DNA of 17,406 nucleotides. Source: Sphingomonadales bacterium. GTDB taxonomy: Bacteria > Pseudomonadota > Alphaproteobacteria > Sphingomonadales > Sphingomonadaceae. The notes beneath the pieces are model-generated. The model saw nothing but the letters and a program-made list of their open reading frames with translations, was not told the DNA's origin and did not search any database. The position numbers and the translations under genes were made by a program. The DNA lies in the NCBI GenBank assembly GCA_018067055.1, contig JAGPVK010000197.1, forward strand, positions 1 through 17,406, written 5' to 3'. Each line of letters opens with the position of its first letter. The first letter of the stretch is position 1. This document shows positions 5,934 to 15,193 of the stretch, one piece after another.

Positions 5934-8180
5934 TCAGGCAAAATCATGTTTGGCGACGGGCAGTTCGCGAATCCGCTTGCCGGTCGCCGCAAAAATGGCG
6001 TTGGTCACGGCCGGTGCGATGGGTGGCAGACCTGGCTCACCGCCGCCGCCGAGATGCTTGTGATCGCCATTGATCAGCGCCACTTCCACCGCGGGCATCT
6101 CGTCGATCCGCAGCATCGGATAGTCGTGGAAATTGCTTTGCTGAACGGCTCCATCCTTGAGCGTTATCTCGCCATAGAGCGCTGCGGTCAGGCCATAGAC
6201 AATCGCGCTTTCCATCTGCGCGGTAAACCCATCGGGATTGACGACAAAGCCGGGATCGGCGGCGACATAGACTTTTGTCACCTTCGGCTTTGCACCGGTC
6301 ATATCGACTTCCGCAACCTGCGCGACAATCGACCCGAAGGACGGCACAAAGGCGATGCCCCGGCCATGTTTTTCGGGCAGGGCGCTGCCCCAGCCGGACA
6401 TTTTCGCCGCCGTGTCGAGCACCTTCAGATGGCGCGGCGATCCGGCGAGCAGTTCCCGGCGGAAGGCATAGCCATCCTTGCCGGCGGCATCAGCCATTTC
6501 ATCGACAAAGGATTCGATGAAAAAGCCGTGCTGGCTGTGATCGACCGACCGCCACGGGCCAAAGCGCAAATGCATCGGCACGTCGACCTTGCGGATCTTG
6601 TGACTGGCAATGTTGTAATAAGGTATGGTTGGCGCGTCTTTCGGATCGAACAAATGGGTATGGATATTGTCCCAGCTGACCAGCTTGCCATCCTTGTCCA
6701 GACCGCCGCGGAAGCGACTGGTCGCCGAAGGGCGGTAATGATCCTGCGCCGTATCCTCTTCCCGCGACCAGATCATCTTGACCGGATAGCCGGTTGCCTT
6801 GGCGATCCGGGTCGCCATGATGACAGCGTCACTGTCGGACCGGCGCCCGAAACCGCCGCCGAGATAGGCGTTGTGATAGGTTACATCCTCGAATGGCAGG
6901 CCGGCGGCATCGGCGGCCGCCTGGCGGGCATTGACCGGCGCCTGATGGCCGGACCAGACATCGCATTTGCCATCGCGGACCCAGGCGGTGCAGTTCATCG
7001 GCTCCATTGTCGCATGGGCAAGGAAAGGCACTTTATATTCGGCTTCGACTTTGGTCGCTGCTCCGGCAAAAGCTTTGCCAACATCGCCGGCTTCGGTTTC
7101 CATATCGCCGCCGTCCTCGCCGGCTTCGTCGAGAGAGGTGGCGTAGCGGGCAAAGATCGCGTCCAGATCGAGACCGTCGCCTTCGGTCTTGCTATATTGG
7201 GCGTCGATGCTGTTCAGCGCTTGCTGCGCCTGCCAGTAACCATCGGCAACCACGGCAACAAAATCGCCCATGTTCAGAATCTGCAGCACGCCGGGCATGG
7301 TCCTGGCGGTGGTCGCATCGATCGATGTAACCGTGGCGCCGATCACCGGCGCGGCCTTGACTGCTGCATATTTCATGCCCGGGACCTTGGCATCAATGCC
7401 GAATATCGCGGTGCCATCAACCTTTTCCGGAATATCATGGCGCGCCTTCGGCTGGCCCATGATCTTGTATTTATCCGGTGATTTGAGTGTCGGCTTGGCG
7501 GGCAGACTCTGTTCCGCTGCTGCCAGCGCAAATTTTGCAAAGGGCTCCGACTTGCCGCTTTTGGCATGGATAATCATGCTGTCGGCGGTGGTAATCTCGC
7601 TGGCTGGAACCTGCCATTCGCTCGCCGCTGCTGCGACCAGCATTTCGCGAGCGGCGGCGCCCGCGGTGCGCATCGCTCTTTGGCCGGTAGCGCGCACCGA
7701 ATAGCTGCCGCCAGTAAATTGCAGGCCCATCGCCTGGGCCAGCTCCAAGATGCCGCCCGAAACCGTTGGTTCGAATATTGCGGGGACTTCGAGATTGGGA
7801 GCCAGAAAATCGCGGGCGATCGAATCGGAGACATATTGCATGTCGGCCGGCGCTTCCAGAATCCGCACCTTGCTCCAGTCCGCATCCATTTCGTCGGCCA
7901 GCATCTGCGCCAGCGCGGTGTAGACGCCCTGCCCCATCTCGACATGCGGGATGACGGCGGTGACGATATTGTCGGTATCGACCTTGACCCAGGCATTGAG
8001 CAATTGCTCGTTCTTGCCGTCGGTCAGCAACGGGCTCAGCCGGTCGATCGGATTGCCCTGGCGCACGGCGACGCCGACCACCAAGGCGCTGCCGGCGACC
8101 ACCCCCGCACCGATGAAGGCGCGGCGTGTCCATTTGCCCTTTTTGCCGGGGCTGTCGGTCGCTGTCTCGCTCTTGCTCAT
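5934..8180 (-). CDS. Molybdopterin-binding subunit of a xanthine dehydrogenase-family enzyme (IorB-like), Tat-exported
   Basis: A 748-residue catalytic subunit of an IorAB-type molybdenum hydroxylase. The N-terminus has a twin-arginine signal, TRRAFIG (residues 18-24) plus a hydrophobic stretch, which may be cleaved or act as an anchor. Later motifs include the cofactor loop [47 protein letters not shown], and near the C-terminus [14 protein letters not shown], whose E715 corresponds to the catalytic Glu of molybdenum hydroxylases. These enzymes hydroxylate aldehydes or N-heterocycles using water and pass electrons to an iron-sulfur partner. The start ATG at 8180 overlaps the 2Fe-2S subunit stop by 4 bases (ATGA). 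A longer frame to 8597 would overlap that gene almost completely and is rejected. The substrate is unknown: isoquinoline 1-oxidoreductase is the usual database label, but aldehydes are equally plausible. The 2Fe-2S subunit has no signal of its own and would be exported in complex with this one. Confidence 0.92.
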   Translation of the reverse strand: MSKSETATDSPGKKGKWTRRAFIGAGVVAGSALVVGVAVRQGNPIDRLSPLLTDGKNEQLLNAWVKVDTDNIVTAVIPHVEMGQGVYTALAQMLADEMDADWSKVRILEAPADMQYVSDSIARDFLAPNLEVPAIFEPTVSGGILELAQAMGLQFTGGSYSVRATGQRAMRTAGAAAREMLVAAAASEWQVPASEITTADSMIIHAKSGKSEPFAKFALAAAEQSLPAKPTLKSPDKYKIMGQPKARHDIPEKVDGTAIFGIDAKVPGMKYAAVKAAPVIGATVTSIDATTARTMPGVLQILNMGDFVAVVADGYWQAQQALNSIDAQYSKTEGDGLDLDAIFARYATSLDEAGEDGGDMETEAGDVGKAFAGAATKVEAEYKVPFLAHATMEPMNCTAWVRDGKCDVWSGHQAPVNARQAAADAAGLPFEDVTYHNAYLGGGFGRRSDSDAVIMATRIAKATGYPVKMIWSREEDTAQDHYRPSATSRFRGGLDKDGKLVSWDNIHTHLFDPKDAPTIPYYNIASHKIRKVDVPMHLRFGPWRSVDHSQHGFFIESFVDEMADAAGKDGYAFRRELLAGSPRHLKVLDTAAKMSGWGSALPEKHGRGIAFVPSFGSIVAQVAEVDMTGAKPKVTKVYVAADPGFVVNPDGFTAQMESAIVYGLTAALYGEITLKDGAVQQSNFHDYPMLRIDEMPAVEVALINGDHKHLGGGGEPGLPPIAPAVTNAIFAATGKRIRELPVAKHDFA

Positions 8181-8662
8181 GCCACCGTCTCCTGTTCGGC
8201 GGGCTGCCCGATGCCAGCTGCGGCCTTGATCGCCTGACGAATCCGGCCATACATGCCGCAGCGACAAACATTGCCCGCCATTGCGGCGTCGATCTGCGCG
8301 TCGGTCGGATTGGGATTTTCTTTCAGCAATGCCGTCGCCGACATGATCTGGCCGGACTGGCAATAGCCGCATTGTGGCACCTGGGCCTCTATCCAGGCTT
8401 GCTGGACCCGGTGCAGCGTGCCGTCTTCGCTGGCGATCCCTTCGATGGTCGTGATGTTCTTGCCATCGGCGGCGGATATTGGTGTCGAACAGCTGCGGAT
8501 CGGCTTGCCATCGAGATGCACGGTGCACGCTCCGCATTGCGCGATGCCGCAGCCGAATTTGGTGCCGGTCATTTCCAGATTCTCGCGCACGACCCACAAT
8601 ATCGGGGTCGCCGGGTCAACATCGACCGCTTTCGATTGACCGTTGACGTTCAGCTGTATCAT
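8177..8662 (-). CDS. 2Fe-2S subunit of the molybdenum hydroxylase (IorA-like)
   Basis: A 161-residue two-domain iron-sulfur protein. The N-terminal plant-ferredoxin-type domain binds one cluster through C38, C43, C46 and C58 ([16 protein letters not shown]...C). The C-terminal four-helix domain binds the second through C98, C101, C133 and C135 (QCGYC...CRCG). Length and spacing fit the small subunit of IorAB, NicAB and aldehyde oxidoreductases. It conducts electrons from the molybdenum site to the cytochrome. I start at the ATG at 8662 (MIQLNVNGQ), where the ferredoxin fold begins and a GGGTGA ribosome binding site sits upstream; an in-frame ATG at 8692 adds ten unlikely residues. It is first in the operon, and a promoter candidate lies about 40 bases upstream. 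Confidence 0.94.
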   Translation of the reverse strand: MIQLNVNGQSKAVDVDPATPILWVVRENLEMTGTKFGCGIAQCGACTVHLDGKPIRSCSTPISAADGKNITTIEGIASEDGTLHRVQQAWIEAQVPQCGYCQSGQIMSATALLKENPNPTDAQIDAAMAGNVCRCGMYGRIRQAIKAAAGIGQPAEQETVA

Positions 8663-8699
8663 GGAAGTTTCACCCGGATGATTGAATGGCAATTTGCAA

Positions 8700-8728
8700 C
8701 TTATAGCGAAATGATTGTTTCAAGCCAA
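8700..8728 (-). promoter_or_regulatory. Candidate promoter of the molybdenum hydroxylase operon
   Basis: On the minus strand, TTGGCT (8728-8723) and TATAAG (8705-8700) are separated by exactly 17 bases, matching the -35 consensus at four and the -10 consensus at five of six positions. The start of transcription would lie about 30 bases before the ATG at 8662. The rest of this divergent spacer (8663-8816) shows no other clear signal, and I could not pick a convincing plus-strand promoter for the DUF4129 operon. Confidence 0.5.
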
Positions 8729-8816
8729 GCGGCCTTTGGGACAGGGGGTGGGCCGCTGATCAAGGCGATGACGCGCTCTGTCGGTTCGCTGCTCCGGATT
8801 AGTCTCGTGATCGATC

Positions 8817-9551
8817 ATGGCAAGGCTTCGAACAAGGGCAATCTTCACCCTTGCTCCGGATACCGGTTTCTGCGACATCCCGAATGTGGCTGGAGCGCAA
8901 GACAATAGTGGCAAGGGAAGCGCTTCCTTCGATGCGTCGTGGAACGATGTGCGCGCCGACCAGGATATTCAGTTCACCCCGAGCCCGCAGCCCAAACCGC
9001 CGGAAATCCCGCAATGGTGGCAAGATTTCGAGAAATGGCTGGGCGACTTGCTCTCCCCCGCAGTGGAATCCTTTGCTGCGTCCTGGCCGATCATAAGGAT
9101 CGTGCTGCTGGTCCTGCTGGCCGCCGGGGTGCTGACCTTGATCTGGGTCATTGTGGCGCCCTATGTCGAACAATGGCGCGGCCGAAAACCGACAGTCGAG
9201 GAAAGCTGGCAACCCCAGCCGGATGCCGCCCACGCGTTGCTGTCGGAGGCGGAAGCGCTGGCTGCTGCGGGACGGTTCGATCAGGCGGTCCGGCTGCTGC
9301 TCCATCGCAGTATCGCCGATATCGAACAGCGCCGCCCGGATCTGCTGCAACCATCGAGCACATCGCGCGAGATCGAGAGGTTTGACAGCCTGCCGGAAGC
9401 CCCGCGTGCGATGTTTGCGGTGATCGCCGGTCAGGTCGAGCGCGGCCTGTTTGCGGCGCTGCCGATCGACGAGAGCGGCTGGCAGGCATCGCGTGATGCC
9501 TATGCCGGCTTTGCACTGAAGGACACGTGGCGCTTGGTGAGCAAGGGATGA
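8817..9551 (+). CDS. DUF4129 domain membrane protein
   Basis: A 244-residue protein with a Pro-rich N-terminal segment (about residues 50-65, QFTPSPQPKPPEIPQWW), one clear transmembrane helix (about 91-117) and a C-terminal soluble domain (about 130-240). The soluble domain has the DUF4129 pattern of helical LLSEAEALAAAGRFDQAVRLLLHRSIADIE followed by TSREIERFD. DUF4129 often accompanies transglutaminase-like, DUF4350, MoxR and DUF58 genes; its biochemical role is unknown to me. The ATG at 8817 lacks a good ribosome binding site, and a stop lies three codons upstream in frame. A GTG at 8886 is an alternative start, so the N-terminus is uncertain. It heads a six-gene operon, and its stop overlaps the next start (ATGA). 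Confidence 0.8.
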   Translation: MARLRTRAIFTLAPDTGFCDIPNVAGAQDNSGKGSASFDASWNDVRADQDIQFTPSPQPKPPEIPQWWQDFEKWLGDLLSPAVESFAASWPIIRIVLLVLLAAGVLTLIWVIVAPYVEQWRGRKPTVEESWQPQPDAAHALLSEAEALAAAGRFDQAVRLLLHRSIADIEQRRPDLLQPSSTSREIERFDSLPEAPRAMFAVIAGQVERGLFAALPIDESGWQASRDAYAGFALKDTWRLVSKG

Positions 9552-10825
9552 GCCTGCAGACCAATCCGTTTCAGCGAACGACGATGATGATCATGTTCGC
9601 GCTCGGCTTCGCGGCTTTTGTGGCGTTGCTCTATGGACTGGGCATGGGTGATCCGCTGGCTTCCGGCAAGAATGGCGAGGCGCATGGCGCGTCGAACAGC
9701 ATCGTCGGTTACAAGGCGCTCGCCAATCTGCTCGAAAAAACCGGCGTGCCGGTGCAATATTCGCGCTCCCCGGCGGGCATGGACAATGCGGGTCTGCTGG
9801 TTCTGACGCCTGGCCCGTTCACCCCTGCAGCGGATATTGATGCGGTGGTCCAGCAGCGCGCCTATGTCGGACCGACCATGATCATTCTGCCAAAATGGCA
9901 GGTCGCCAAGGACCGGAAGCTCAAAAAGGGCTGGATGATGCGCGGCGACCCGTGGGGTGCGGAGCCTGTTACAGATATGCTCAACGATGTGGTCGAGGCC
10001 AAGATATCCGTCGACGACAAGGCCCGTGGCCGGACACCTATGGCTTCGGCGGTTGGCGGGTCCGTGGAAACACCCGAACATCCGGTCACGATCAAGGGTG
10101 ATTTCGTCCGCACGATCGTGCGCGGGCCGTCCAGGGGAGCGCTGGTCGCCTATCTCGATGATGGCGGTGTCTATCCGCAGCTGGACAGTCTGGAAAAATC
10201 ACATTTCACCGATGAAGACGAGATAGACGAAGACTTCTATCCGGTGGTGATTGTCGCCGACGCGGACTTGCTCAACAATGCCGGCATGGCCGACAAGCAA
10301 ACCGCTCGCCATGCGCTGGCGTTGGTCAAGGCGGCGGCAGCGGCCAGCGATGGCGGCGTTACATTCGATCTTACATTCAACGGTTTGGGAAGTTCGGAAA
10401 ATCTGCTGACACTGGCCTTTGCGCCGCCGTTTCTGTCGGCCACGATTTGCCTGATCACCGCTGCTCTGGCGGCAGCGTGGATGGCCTTCAACCGCTTCGG
10501 ACCGCCGGTGATCGAGCAGCGCAGCATCAACTTTGGCAAGAGCGCATTGGTCAATAACAGCGCTGCGTTCATCAACCGGATGCAGCGCGCCTATCTGGTC
10601 ACCGATCCTTATGCCGACATGCTCCGCAGCCAGTCGGCCGAGGCGATCGGCATCAGCCCGACCGCCGGTGAGCGGGAAATCCATCAAAAACTGGATGCGT
10701 TGGGAGAGAGTGACGGCAACCGCTTCTCCGCCCTGTACGAACAATTGGTCCGCGCCCGCAAACCGCAAGACATCGCCGACGGGGCCGCGGCCCTCCACGC
10801 CTGGAAAAAGGAAATGATTGGATGA
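9548..10825 (+). CDS. DUF4350 domain-containing membrane protein
   Basis: A 425-residue protein with one N-terminal transmembrane helix (about residues 13-33), a large probably periplasmic domain (about 40-295) and a second helix near the C-terminus (about 300-325) followed by a roughly 100-residue cytosolic tail. The segment [27 protein letters not shown], with the following strand GLLVLTPGP, is typical of the DUF4350 domain, which resembles a Rossmann/GATase-like fold found beside MoxR and DUF58. No catalytic residues are evident. I start at ATG 9548, which overlaps the previous stop by 4 bases and leads directly into the membrane segment. Its stop overlaps the moxR start by 4 bases. The operon context suggests a membrane complex subunit. 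Confidence 0.78.
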   Translation: MSLQTNPFQRTTMMIMFALGFAAFVALLYGLGMGDPLASGKNGEAHGASNSIVGYKALANLLEKTGVPVQYSRSPAGMDNAGLLVLTPGPFTPAADIDAVVQQRAYVGPTMIILPKWQVAKDRKLKKGWMMRGDPWGAEPVTDMLNDVVEAKISVDDKARGRTPMASAVGGSVETPEHPVTIKGDFVRTIVRGPSRGALVAYLDDGGVYPQLDSLEKSHFTDEDEIDEDFYPVVIVADADLLNNAGMADKQTARHALALVKAAAAASDGGVTFDLTFNGLGSSENLLTLAFAPPFLSATICLITAALAAAWMAFNRFGPPVIEQRSINFGKSALVNNSAAFINRMQRAYLVTDPYADMLRSQSAEAIGISPTAGEREIHQKLDALGESDGNRFSALYEQLVRARKPQDIADGAAALHAWKKEMIG

Positions 10826-11778
10826 ATATCGACGAACTGAAGATGCTGGCGGACAATATCCGCGCTCAGGTGGCGAAAGCGATCATCGGTCAGGAAGAGA
10901 TTGTCGACCATCTGCTGATCGCGCTGTTTTCGTCTGGCCATGTGCTGATGGAAGGGCCGCCGGGGACCGCGAAGACCTTTCTGGCGCAATGTTTTTCCGC
11001 CACTCTTGGTCTGGACTTCGGCCGCATCCAGTTCACCCCCGATTTGATGCCCGGCGACATTATCGGGTCCAATCTGTTCAATTTCCAGACCAGCAATTTC
11101 ACCCTGACCCGGGGACCGATCTTCTGCGACCTGTTGCTCGCCGACGAAATCAACCGGACGCCGCCGAAAACCCAGGCAGCGATGCTCGAGGCGATGCAGG
11201 AACGGTCGGTGACGATCGATGGCGAGACCCACGCGCTGGGCTCGCGCTTCATGGTGGTCGCGACCCAGAATCCGATCGAGCAGCAGGGCGTCTACCCGCT
11301 GCCCGAGGCCCAGCTCGACCGGTTCCTGTTCAAGCTGCTGATCGAATATCCCGATGTCGAAGAGGAAAAGCGGATCGTCAGCCAATATGGCGTGCGTATT
11401 GGCGCGCCGGTGCCGAAGGACTTTGGCATCGAACAACAGGCCGACAGCGCGACACTGGCGGCGGCGACAGCAGTGGTGCAGACGGTGAAGCTGGTCGAGG
11501 ATGTCGTCGATTATGTGGTGCGGCTGATCCGGGCAACGCGTGAAACGGCGGATCTGGAAAATGGTGCCAGTCCGCGCGCCGCGATCATGCTGGCCCATGC
11601 GGCACGGGCGCGGGCGGCGATTTCCGGGCGCGATTATGTGATCCCCGATGATGTGAAGGCGCTGGCACCATCGGTGCTGCGGCACCGGACGATATTGTCC
11701 CCGGCCGCCGAGATCGAAGGCCGGCAGATCGACAGCATCATCAACGGCCTGGTCGAACGGACGGAAGCGCCGCGTTGA
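10822..11778 (+). CDS. MoxR-family AAA+ ATPase
   Basis: A 318-residue AAA+ protein of the MoxR/RavA group. Walker A is GPPGTAKT (residues 45-52); Walker B ends in D108-E109 within [12 protein letters not shown]; sensor 1 is VVATQNP (N150); a likely arginine finger lies in EAQLDRF (R167). The C-terminal lid domain (about 235-318) has [29 protein letters not shown], the usual sensor-2/lid segment. MoxR ATPases are cytosolic chaperones that act on proteins with VWA-like domains, and the adjacent DUF58 gene encodes such a partner. The start ATG overlaps the preceding stop; the stop overlaps the TTG start of DUF58. All ATPase residues are intact, so it is likely active. Confidence 0.95.
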   Translation: MNIDELKMLADNIRAQVAKAIIGQEEIVDHLLIALFSSGHVLMEGPPGTAKTFLAQCFSATLGLDFGRIQFTPDLMPGDIIGSNLFNFQTSNFTLTRGPIFCDLLLADEINRTPPKTQAAMLEAMQERSVTIDGETHALGSRFMVVATQNPIEQQGVYPLPEAQLDRFLFKLLIEYPDVEEEKRIVSQYGVRIGAPVPKDFGIEQQADSATLAAATAVVQTVKLVEDVVDYVVRLIRATRETADLENGASPRAAIMLAHAARARAAISGRDYVIPDDVKALAPSVLRHRTILSPAAEIEGRQIDSIINGLVERTEAPR

Positions 11779-13097
11779 GTTTCTACCCCACCGGACGGGC
11801 CATCGGGCTGATCGCGCTCGGTGCGCCGATTGCTGCGGTGCTGGCGGCGATCATCCCGTCGCTGTGGGCGATCGGCGCGGCCTGGGCGTTGATGCTGGTG
11901 TTGCTGCTGCTGCTCGACGGTCTGGTTGCCGCCAGAGCGGATGACGTGCAACTGGCGGTGGCGAAAAGCGCAGAAATCGGTGCGCCGATGACCGTGGGGC
12001 TGGAGGCGGGATTTTCCGGCCCGATGGCACCACGGCAGGTGTTCGGCAATCTTGGGCTGGACGAGCGGCTGGCGGAAGCGGGCGCGGTCGGCTTCTCGCT
12101 GGAACGACGGCCCGCTGCAAATGGCGCTTTTTCCGGACAGGCGACCATCGTGCCGGTCCGGCGCGGGATCGGCGAAACCGGCAGGCTGTGGCTGAGATGG
12201 AAAGGGCCGCTGGGTCTGGCATGGCGACAGATACAGAAACAAAGCGCGCATGAAGTGGCGGTGATCCCGAATATCGCGGCGGTGCGCAGCCCGACCGTGC
12301 AAATGTTTCTGCGCGATTCGCTGTTCGGCCTGCTTGCCCGAAAATTTCGCGGCGAAGGCAGCGAATTTGAAGCCCTGGCCGAATATCAGCCGGGCATGGA
12401 CCGGCGCAGCATCGACTGGAAGGGATCGGCCCGGCACAGCAAATTGCTGGCCAAGGAATATGATACCGAGCGGAACAACCAGATCGTCTTCGCGCTCGAT
12501 TGCGGTTCAGCGATGTGCGAGCCGATCGATGGCTTGCCGCGCATCGACCGGGCAATTTCGGCGGCGCTGCTCACCGCCTATATCACGCTGAAGGCAGGCG
12601 ATCGCACCAGTCTGTTCAGCTTTGCCACGAAACCGGAATTATCGACGCCCTTCCTCTCCGGCAGCCGCAATTTTTTCCGGCTGCAGCAGGAGGCCGCGAC
12701 CATCGACTATCGGCATCAGGAGAGCAATTACACGCTGGCGCTGTCGACTTTGCACAGCCAGCTCAAGCGGCGCTCGTTGATCATCATCTTTACCGATTTT
12801 ACCGATCCGACCGCTGCTGACCTGATGCTGGAAGCGGTCGGGCGGTTGATCGACAAGCATCTGGTGCTGTTCGTGGTGCTGGAAGATCGCGAACTGACAT
12901 CGATCATCGGCAAATCTCCGGACAGTGCCGAGGATGTCGCGCGGGCGGTGACCGCACAGAATCTGCTCGATCAGAAAAAGCTGGTCCTGACCAGGCTCCG
13001 GCACATGGGGATCGATGTGATCGAAGGCGCGCATCAGAATATCGGTACCCGTCTGATCAACTCCTATCTCAGCATCAAGAGGCGGGGTAGCCTGTGA
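11775..13097 (+). CDS. DUF58 domain-containing protein (VWA-like MoxR partner), TTG start
   Basis: A 440-residue protein with two N-terminal membrane helices (about residues 9-29 and 32-52), a beta-rich region (about 55-165) and a C-terminal DUF58/VWA-like domain. The diagnostic segment [24 protein letters not shown] (about 207-230) is followed by a strand ending LDCGSAM (241-247). VWA domains have a DxSxS metal site here; this protein reads D-C-G-S-A, so the MIDAS site looks degenerate. DUF58 proteins are the usual partners of MoxR ATPases. The start is TTG at 11775, overlapping the moxR stop as TTGA, with a GGAAG ribosome binding site seven bases upstream; no ATG fits the conserved N-terminus. 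Its own stop overlaps the GTG of the next gene. Confidence 0.9.
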   Translation: MSFYPTGRAIGLIALGAPIAAVLAAIIPSLWAIGAAWALMLVLLLLLDGLVAARADDVQLAVAKSAEIGAPMTVGLEAGFSGPMAPRQVFGNLGLDERLAEAGAVGFSLERRPAANGAFSGQATIVPVRRGIGETGRLWLRWKGPLGLAWRQIQKQSAHEVAVIPNIAAVRSPTVQMFLRDSLFGLLARKFRGEGSEFEALAEYQPGMDRRSIDWKGSARHSKLLAKEYDTERNNQIVFALDCGSAMCEPIDGLPRIDRAISAALLTAYITLKAGDRTSLFSFATKPELSTPFLSGSRNFFRLQQEAATIDYRHQESNYTLALSTLHSQLKRRSLIIIFTDFTDPTAADLMLEAVGRLIDKHLVLFVVLEDRELTSIIGKSPDSAEDVARAVTAQNLLDQKKLVLTRLRHMGIDVIEGAHQNIGTRLINSYLSIKRRGSL

Positions 13098-14116
13098 GTA
13101 GCGAGCAGGCCCTGAGCGCAGCACTGCTGCGCAGCGACCGGTTCCGGCTGGAGCGGGAAGCGGACTGGACGCGTCTGGAAGATATTGTCACGAAAATGGA
13201 GAAGGGCAAGACCAGGCGCCTGTTGGATGACGACGTGCTCGCCCTGCCGACGCTTTACCGGACGCTGCTGTCGAGCCTGTCGATTGCCCGGGAAAATTCG
13301 CTCGATGCCGGCCTGATCGACTATCTCGAAGGGCTGGCGCTGCGCTCCTATTTTCTGGTCTATGGCACCCAGACCGGTTTCGGCCGCTGGCTGGGCAGTT
13401 TTTTTGGCGGTGGCTGGAGCCGGGCGGTGCGCGCGATCCAGTTCGATATCTGGATTGCGCTGTTCGTGATGATCGCGGGAGCCGCGATTGGCTATATATT
13501 GGTCGCCGGCGACAGCGACTGGTTTTACGCCTTGGTGCCGGGCGACTTTTCGGATGTCCGGGTGCCAGGCGCGAGCGCAGAAGCCTTGCGCGGCACGCTT
13601 TTTGGGGGGCAGGAAGGCGACGGACTGGGTGTGTTCGCGGCCTTTCTGTTCAGCAACAACGCGCAAGTCGCGATCCTCGCTTTTGCGCTCGGCTTTGCCT
13701 TTGCCATCCCCAGTATCTTGCTGCTGATTCACAATATGGCACTGCTTGGCGCGATGCTCTGGGTGTTTGCGCAGCGCGGCCTGACGGTCGATTTTATCGG
13801 CTGGCTGTCGATTCACGGCACGACCGAGCTGTTCGCGATTCTGCTCGCCGGGGCCGCAGGGATTCACGTTGGCCGTTCGATCGCCTTCCCCGGTGCCCGT
13901 TCCCACCTCAAGGCCGCCAGCGACGCTGGCAAGCGGGCGGCGCTGGTGATGGTGGGCGTCATCTTCATGCTGATCTGTGCCGGGCTGCTCGAAGGCTTTG
14001 CGAGGCAGTTGATAGACCATACCGCCGGGCGCTTTGCGGTGGGCGGGGGGATGTTGCTGTTGTGGCTGCTCTATTTCATTGGCTTCGGCCGGGAACGACG
14101 GAGGCCGGGCGCATGA
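13094..14116 (+). CDS. SpoIIM-like (stage II sporulation protein M family) membrane protein, GTG start
   Basis: A 340-residue protein: an N-terminal cytosolic helical part (about residues 1-100) followed by about five membrane segments (roughly 116-138, 190-235 as a pair, 257-280, 292-315, 318-335). The SpoIIM signature is present as HGTTELFAILLAGAAGIHVGRSIAFPG (about 256-282), with its conserved His-Gly and Glu and the following Pro-Gly. In Bacillus the founding member takes part in engulfment, but Gram-negative members beside MoxR/DUF58 genes have no established function, and this organism is not a sporulator. The GTG start overlaps the previous stop (GTGA), and the stop overlaps the RDD gene start (ATGA). 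Confidence 0.88.
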   Translation: MSSEQALSAALLRSDRFRLEREADWTRLEDIVTKMEKGKTRRLLDDDVLALPTLYRTLLSSLSIARENSLDAGLIDYLEGLALRSYFLVYGTQTGFGRWLGSFFGGGWSRAVRAIQFDIWIALFVMIAGAAIGYILVAGDSDWFYALVPGDFSDVRVPGASAEALRGTLFGGQEGDGLGVFAAFLFSNNAQVAILAFALGFAFAIPSILLLIHNMALLGAMLWVFAQRGLTVDFIGWLSIHGTTELFAILLAGAAGIHVGRSIAFPGARSHLKAASDAGKRAALVMVGVIFMLICAGLLEGFARQLIDHTAGRFAVGGGMLLLWLLYFIGFGRERRRPGA

Positions 14117-15060
14117 GCGAAAGCAGCGTCGCTGAACCCTGGAGCCGGCGGTCCGCCAATCCGAAATTTGACCGGATCATGGTCACGCCCGAGGGTGTGC
14201 CGCTGCATGTGACGGTCGCGGCGGCTGGCGCGCGGGCGGGCGCGTTGCTGCTCGACATTGTCATCATTCTGGGGCTGATCATATTGGTCACTCTAGCGGG
14301 TCTGGGCCTGTTATGGGCGTTCGGCCTGGCATTGGGCGAAAATCTGCAAAGCGCCAGCGGTCCGCTGCAATTTCTGGCGGTCCTCTGGATCATTTCCGTG
14401 TTCCTGTTCCGCAACGCCTATTTTCTCTATTTCGAACTGGGCGACCGGGCCGCGACCTGGGGAAAACGGGCGATGGGAATCAGGGTCGCGGCGCGTGATG
14501 GCGGCCGATTGACCGCCGAAGCGGTGATCGCCCGCAATATCGTACGGGATGTCGAATTGTTCCTGCCGCTGGTGTTTCTGACCTCCGGTGAAGCCAGCGG
14601 CAGCATGACCAATCTGACTGCCTGGGCCGGGTTCGTCTGGGTGCTGATGTTTCTGCTGTTTCCGCTGTTCAACAAGGACCGGCTGCGCGGCGGCGACGTG
14701 ATCGCCGGTACCTGGGTGATCCAGAATGTGAACCGGAATCTCGGAGATATTGTCGCGCCATCGTCTGCGCAGGCTGTAGCGGACGGGGCTGCGCCGGTCG
14801 CAGGCTATAAATTTTCCGAGGCCGATTTGTCGGTCTATGGCGAATATGAACTGCAGACATTGGAAAATGTCCTGCGCACGGGTCAGCAGGCGGCGCTGGA
14901 AAAGGTTGCCGCATCGATCTGCCAGAAAATCGGCTGGGAACCGGGCAGCGGTGACGAGCGGGCTTTTCTGGAAGCTTATTATACCGCCTTGCGTGGGCGG
15001 CTGGAAAACAGCATGAGATTCGGCAAGCGGCGCAAGGACAAGCATAGCGAGCCCGAATGA
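14113..15060 (+). CDS. RDD family membrane protein with long cytosolic C-terminal extension
   Basis: A 315-residue protein. The RDD domain spans about residues 30-195. It has Arg41 and Asp48 in ARAGALLLDIVII, a long first helix (about 42-72), a second helix (84-108), the GKRAMGIRVAARDGG loop (117-131), a third membrane region (about 149-175) and the closing D185 in RGGDVIAGTWVI. About 115 residues follow with no membrane segment: a charged, helical region (about 210-295) and a basic tail (GKRRKDK). This is considerably longer than typical stand-alone RDD proteins. I start at ATG 14113, overlapping the SpoIIM stop by 4 bases; an in-frame ATG at 14062 lies inside that gene. It is the last gene of the operon; no clear terminator with a T-run follows. 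Some RDD proteins act as ion antiporters, but nothing here proves that role. Confidence 0.87.
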   Translation: MSESSVAEPWSRRSANPKFDRIMVTPEGVPLHVTVAAAGARAGALLLDIVIILGLIILVTLAGLGLLWAFGLALGENLQSASGPLQFLAVLWIISVFLFRNAYFLYFELGDRAATWGKRAMGIRVAARDGGRLTAEAVIARNIVRDVELFLPLVFLTSGEASGSMTNLTAWAGFVWVLMFLLFPLFNKDRLRGGDVIAGTWVIQNVNRNLGDIVAPSSAQAVADGAAPVAGYKFSEADLSVYGEYELQTLENVLRTGQQAALEKVAASICQKIGWEPGSGDERAFLEAYYTALRGRLENSMRFGKRRKDKHSEPE

Positions 15061-15135
15061 GGGCCCCGCTGGCGCACGCCGGATAGCGCCGATCCGCCTT
15101 TGCCGTAGCGTCACCTTAATTGCTCGGTTAATTGC

Positions 15136-15163
15136 TTGTTTCCGGCGGTTTTCAGCCTATAGT
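15136..15163 (+). promoter_or_regulatory. Candidate promoter for the acyl-CoA dehydrogenase operon
   Basis: TTGTTT (15136-15141) and TATAGT (15158-15163) are separated by 16 bases in the 133-base spacer after the RDD gene. The -10 element matches consensus at five of six positions; the -35 is weaker. It would give a short leader of about 25 bases. An alternative -35, TTGCTT at 15132-15137, has a 20-base spacer and is less favourable. Confidence 0.45.
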
Positions 15164-15180
15164 CCGGCCAAATTCTGACC

Positions 15181-15186
15181 AAGGAG
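15181..15186 (+). promoter_or_regulatory. Ribosome binding site of the first acyl-CoA dehydrogenase gene
   Basis: AAGGAG, seven bases before the ATG at 15194: the strongest ribosome binding site in the window and decisive for this start. Confidence 0.8.
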
Positions 15187-15193
15187 CGCTCCC

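Noticed and set aside
5649..7481. 610-codon plus-strand open frame opposite the molybdopterin subunit
   Set aside because: Composition-driven antisense shadow of a clearly real gene. The translation is rich in Arg, Gly, His and Ile with no recognisable domain, and it crosses two genes and their junction.
15071..15090. Possible terminator hairpin after the RDD gene (GGCGC ... GCGCC)
   Set aside because: Only a 5-base stem with a 10-base loop and no following T-run, so not convincing as an intrinsic terminator.
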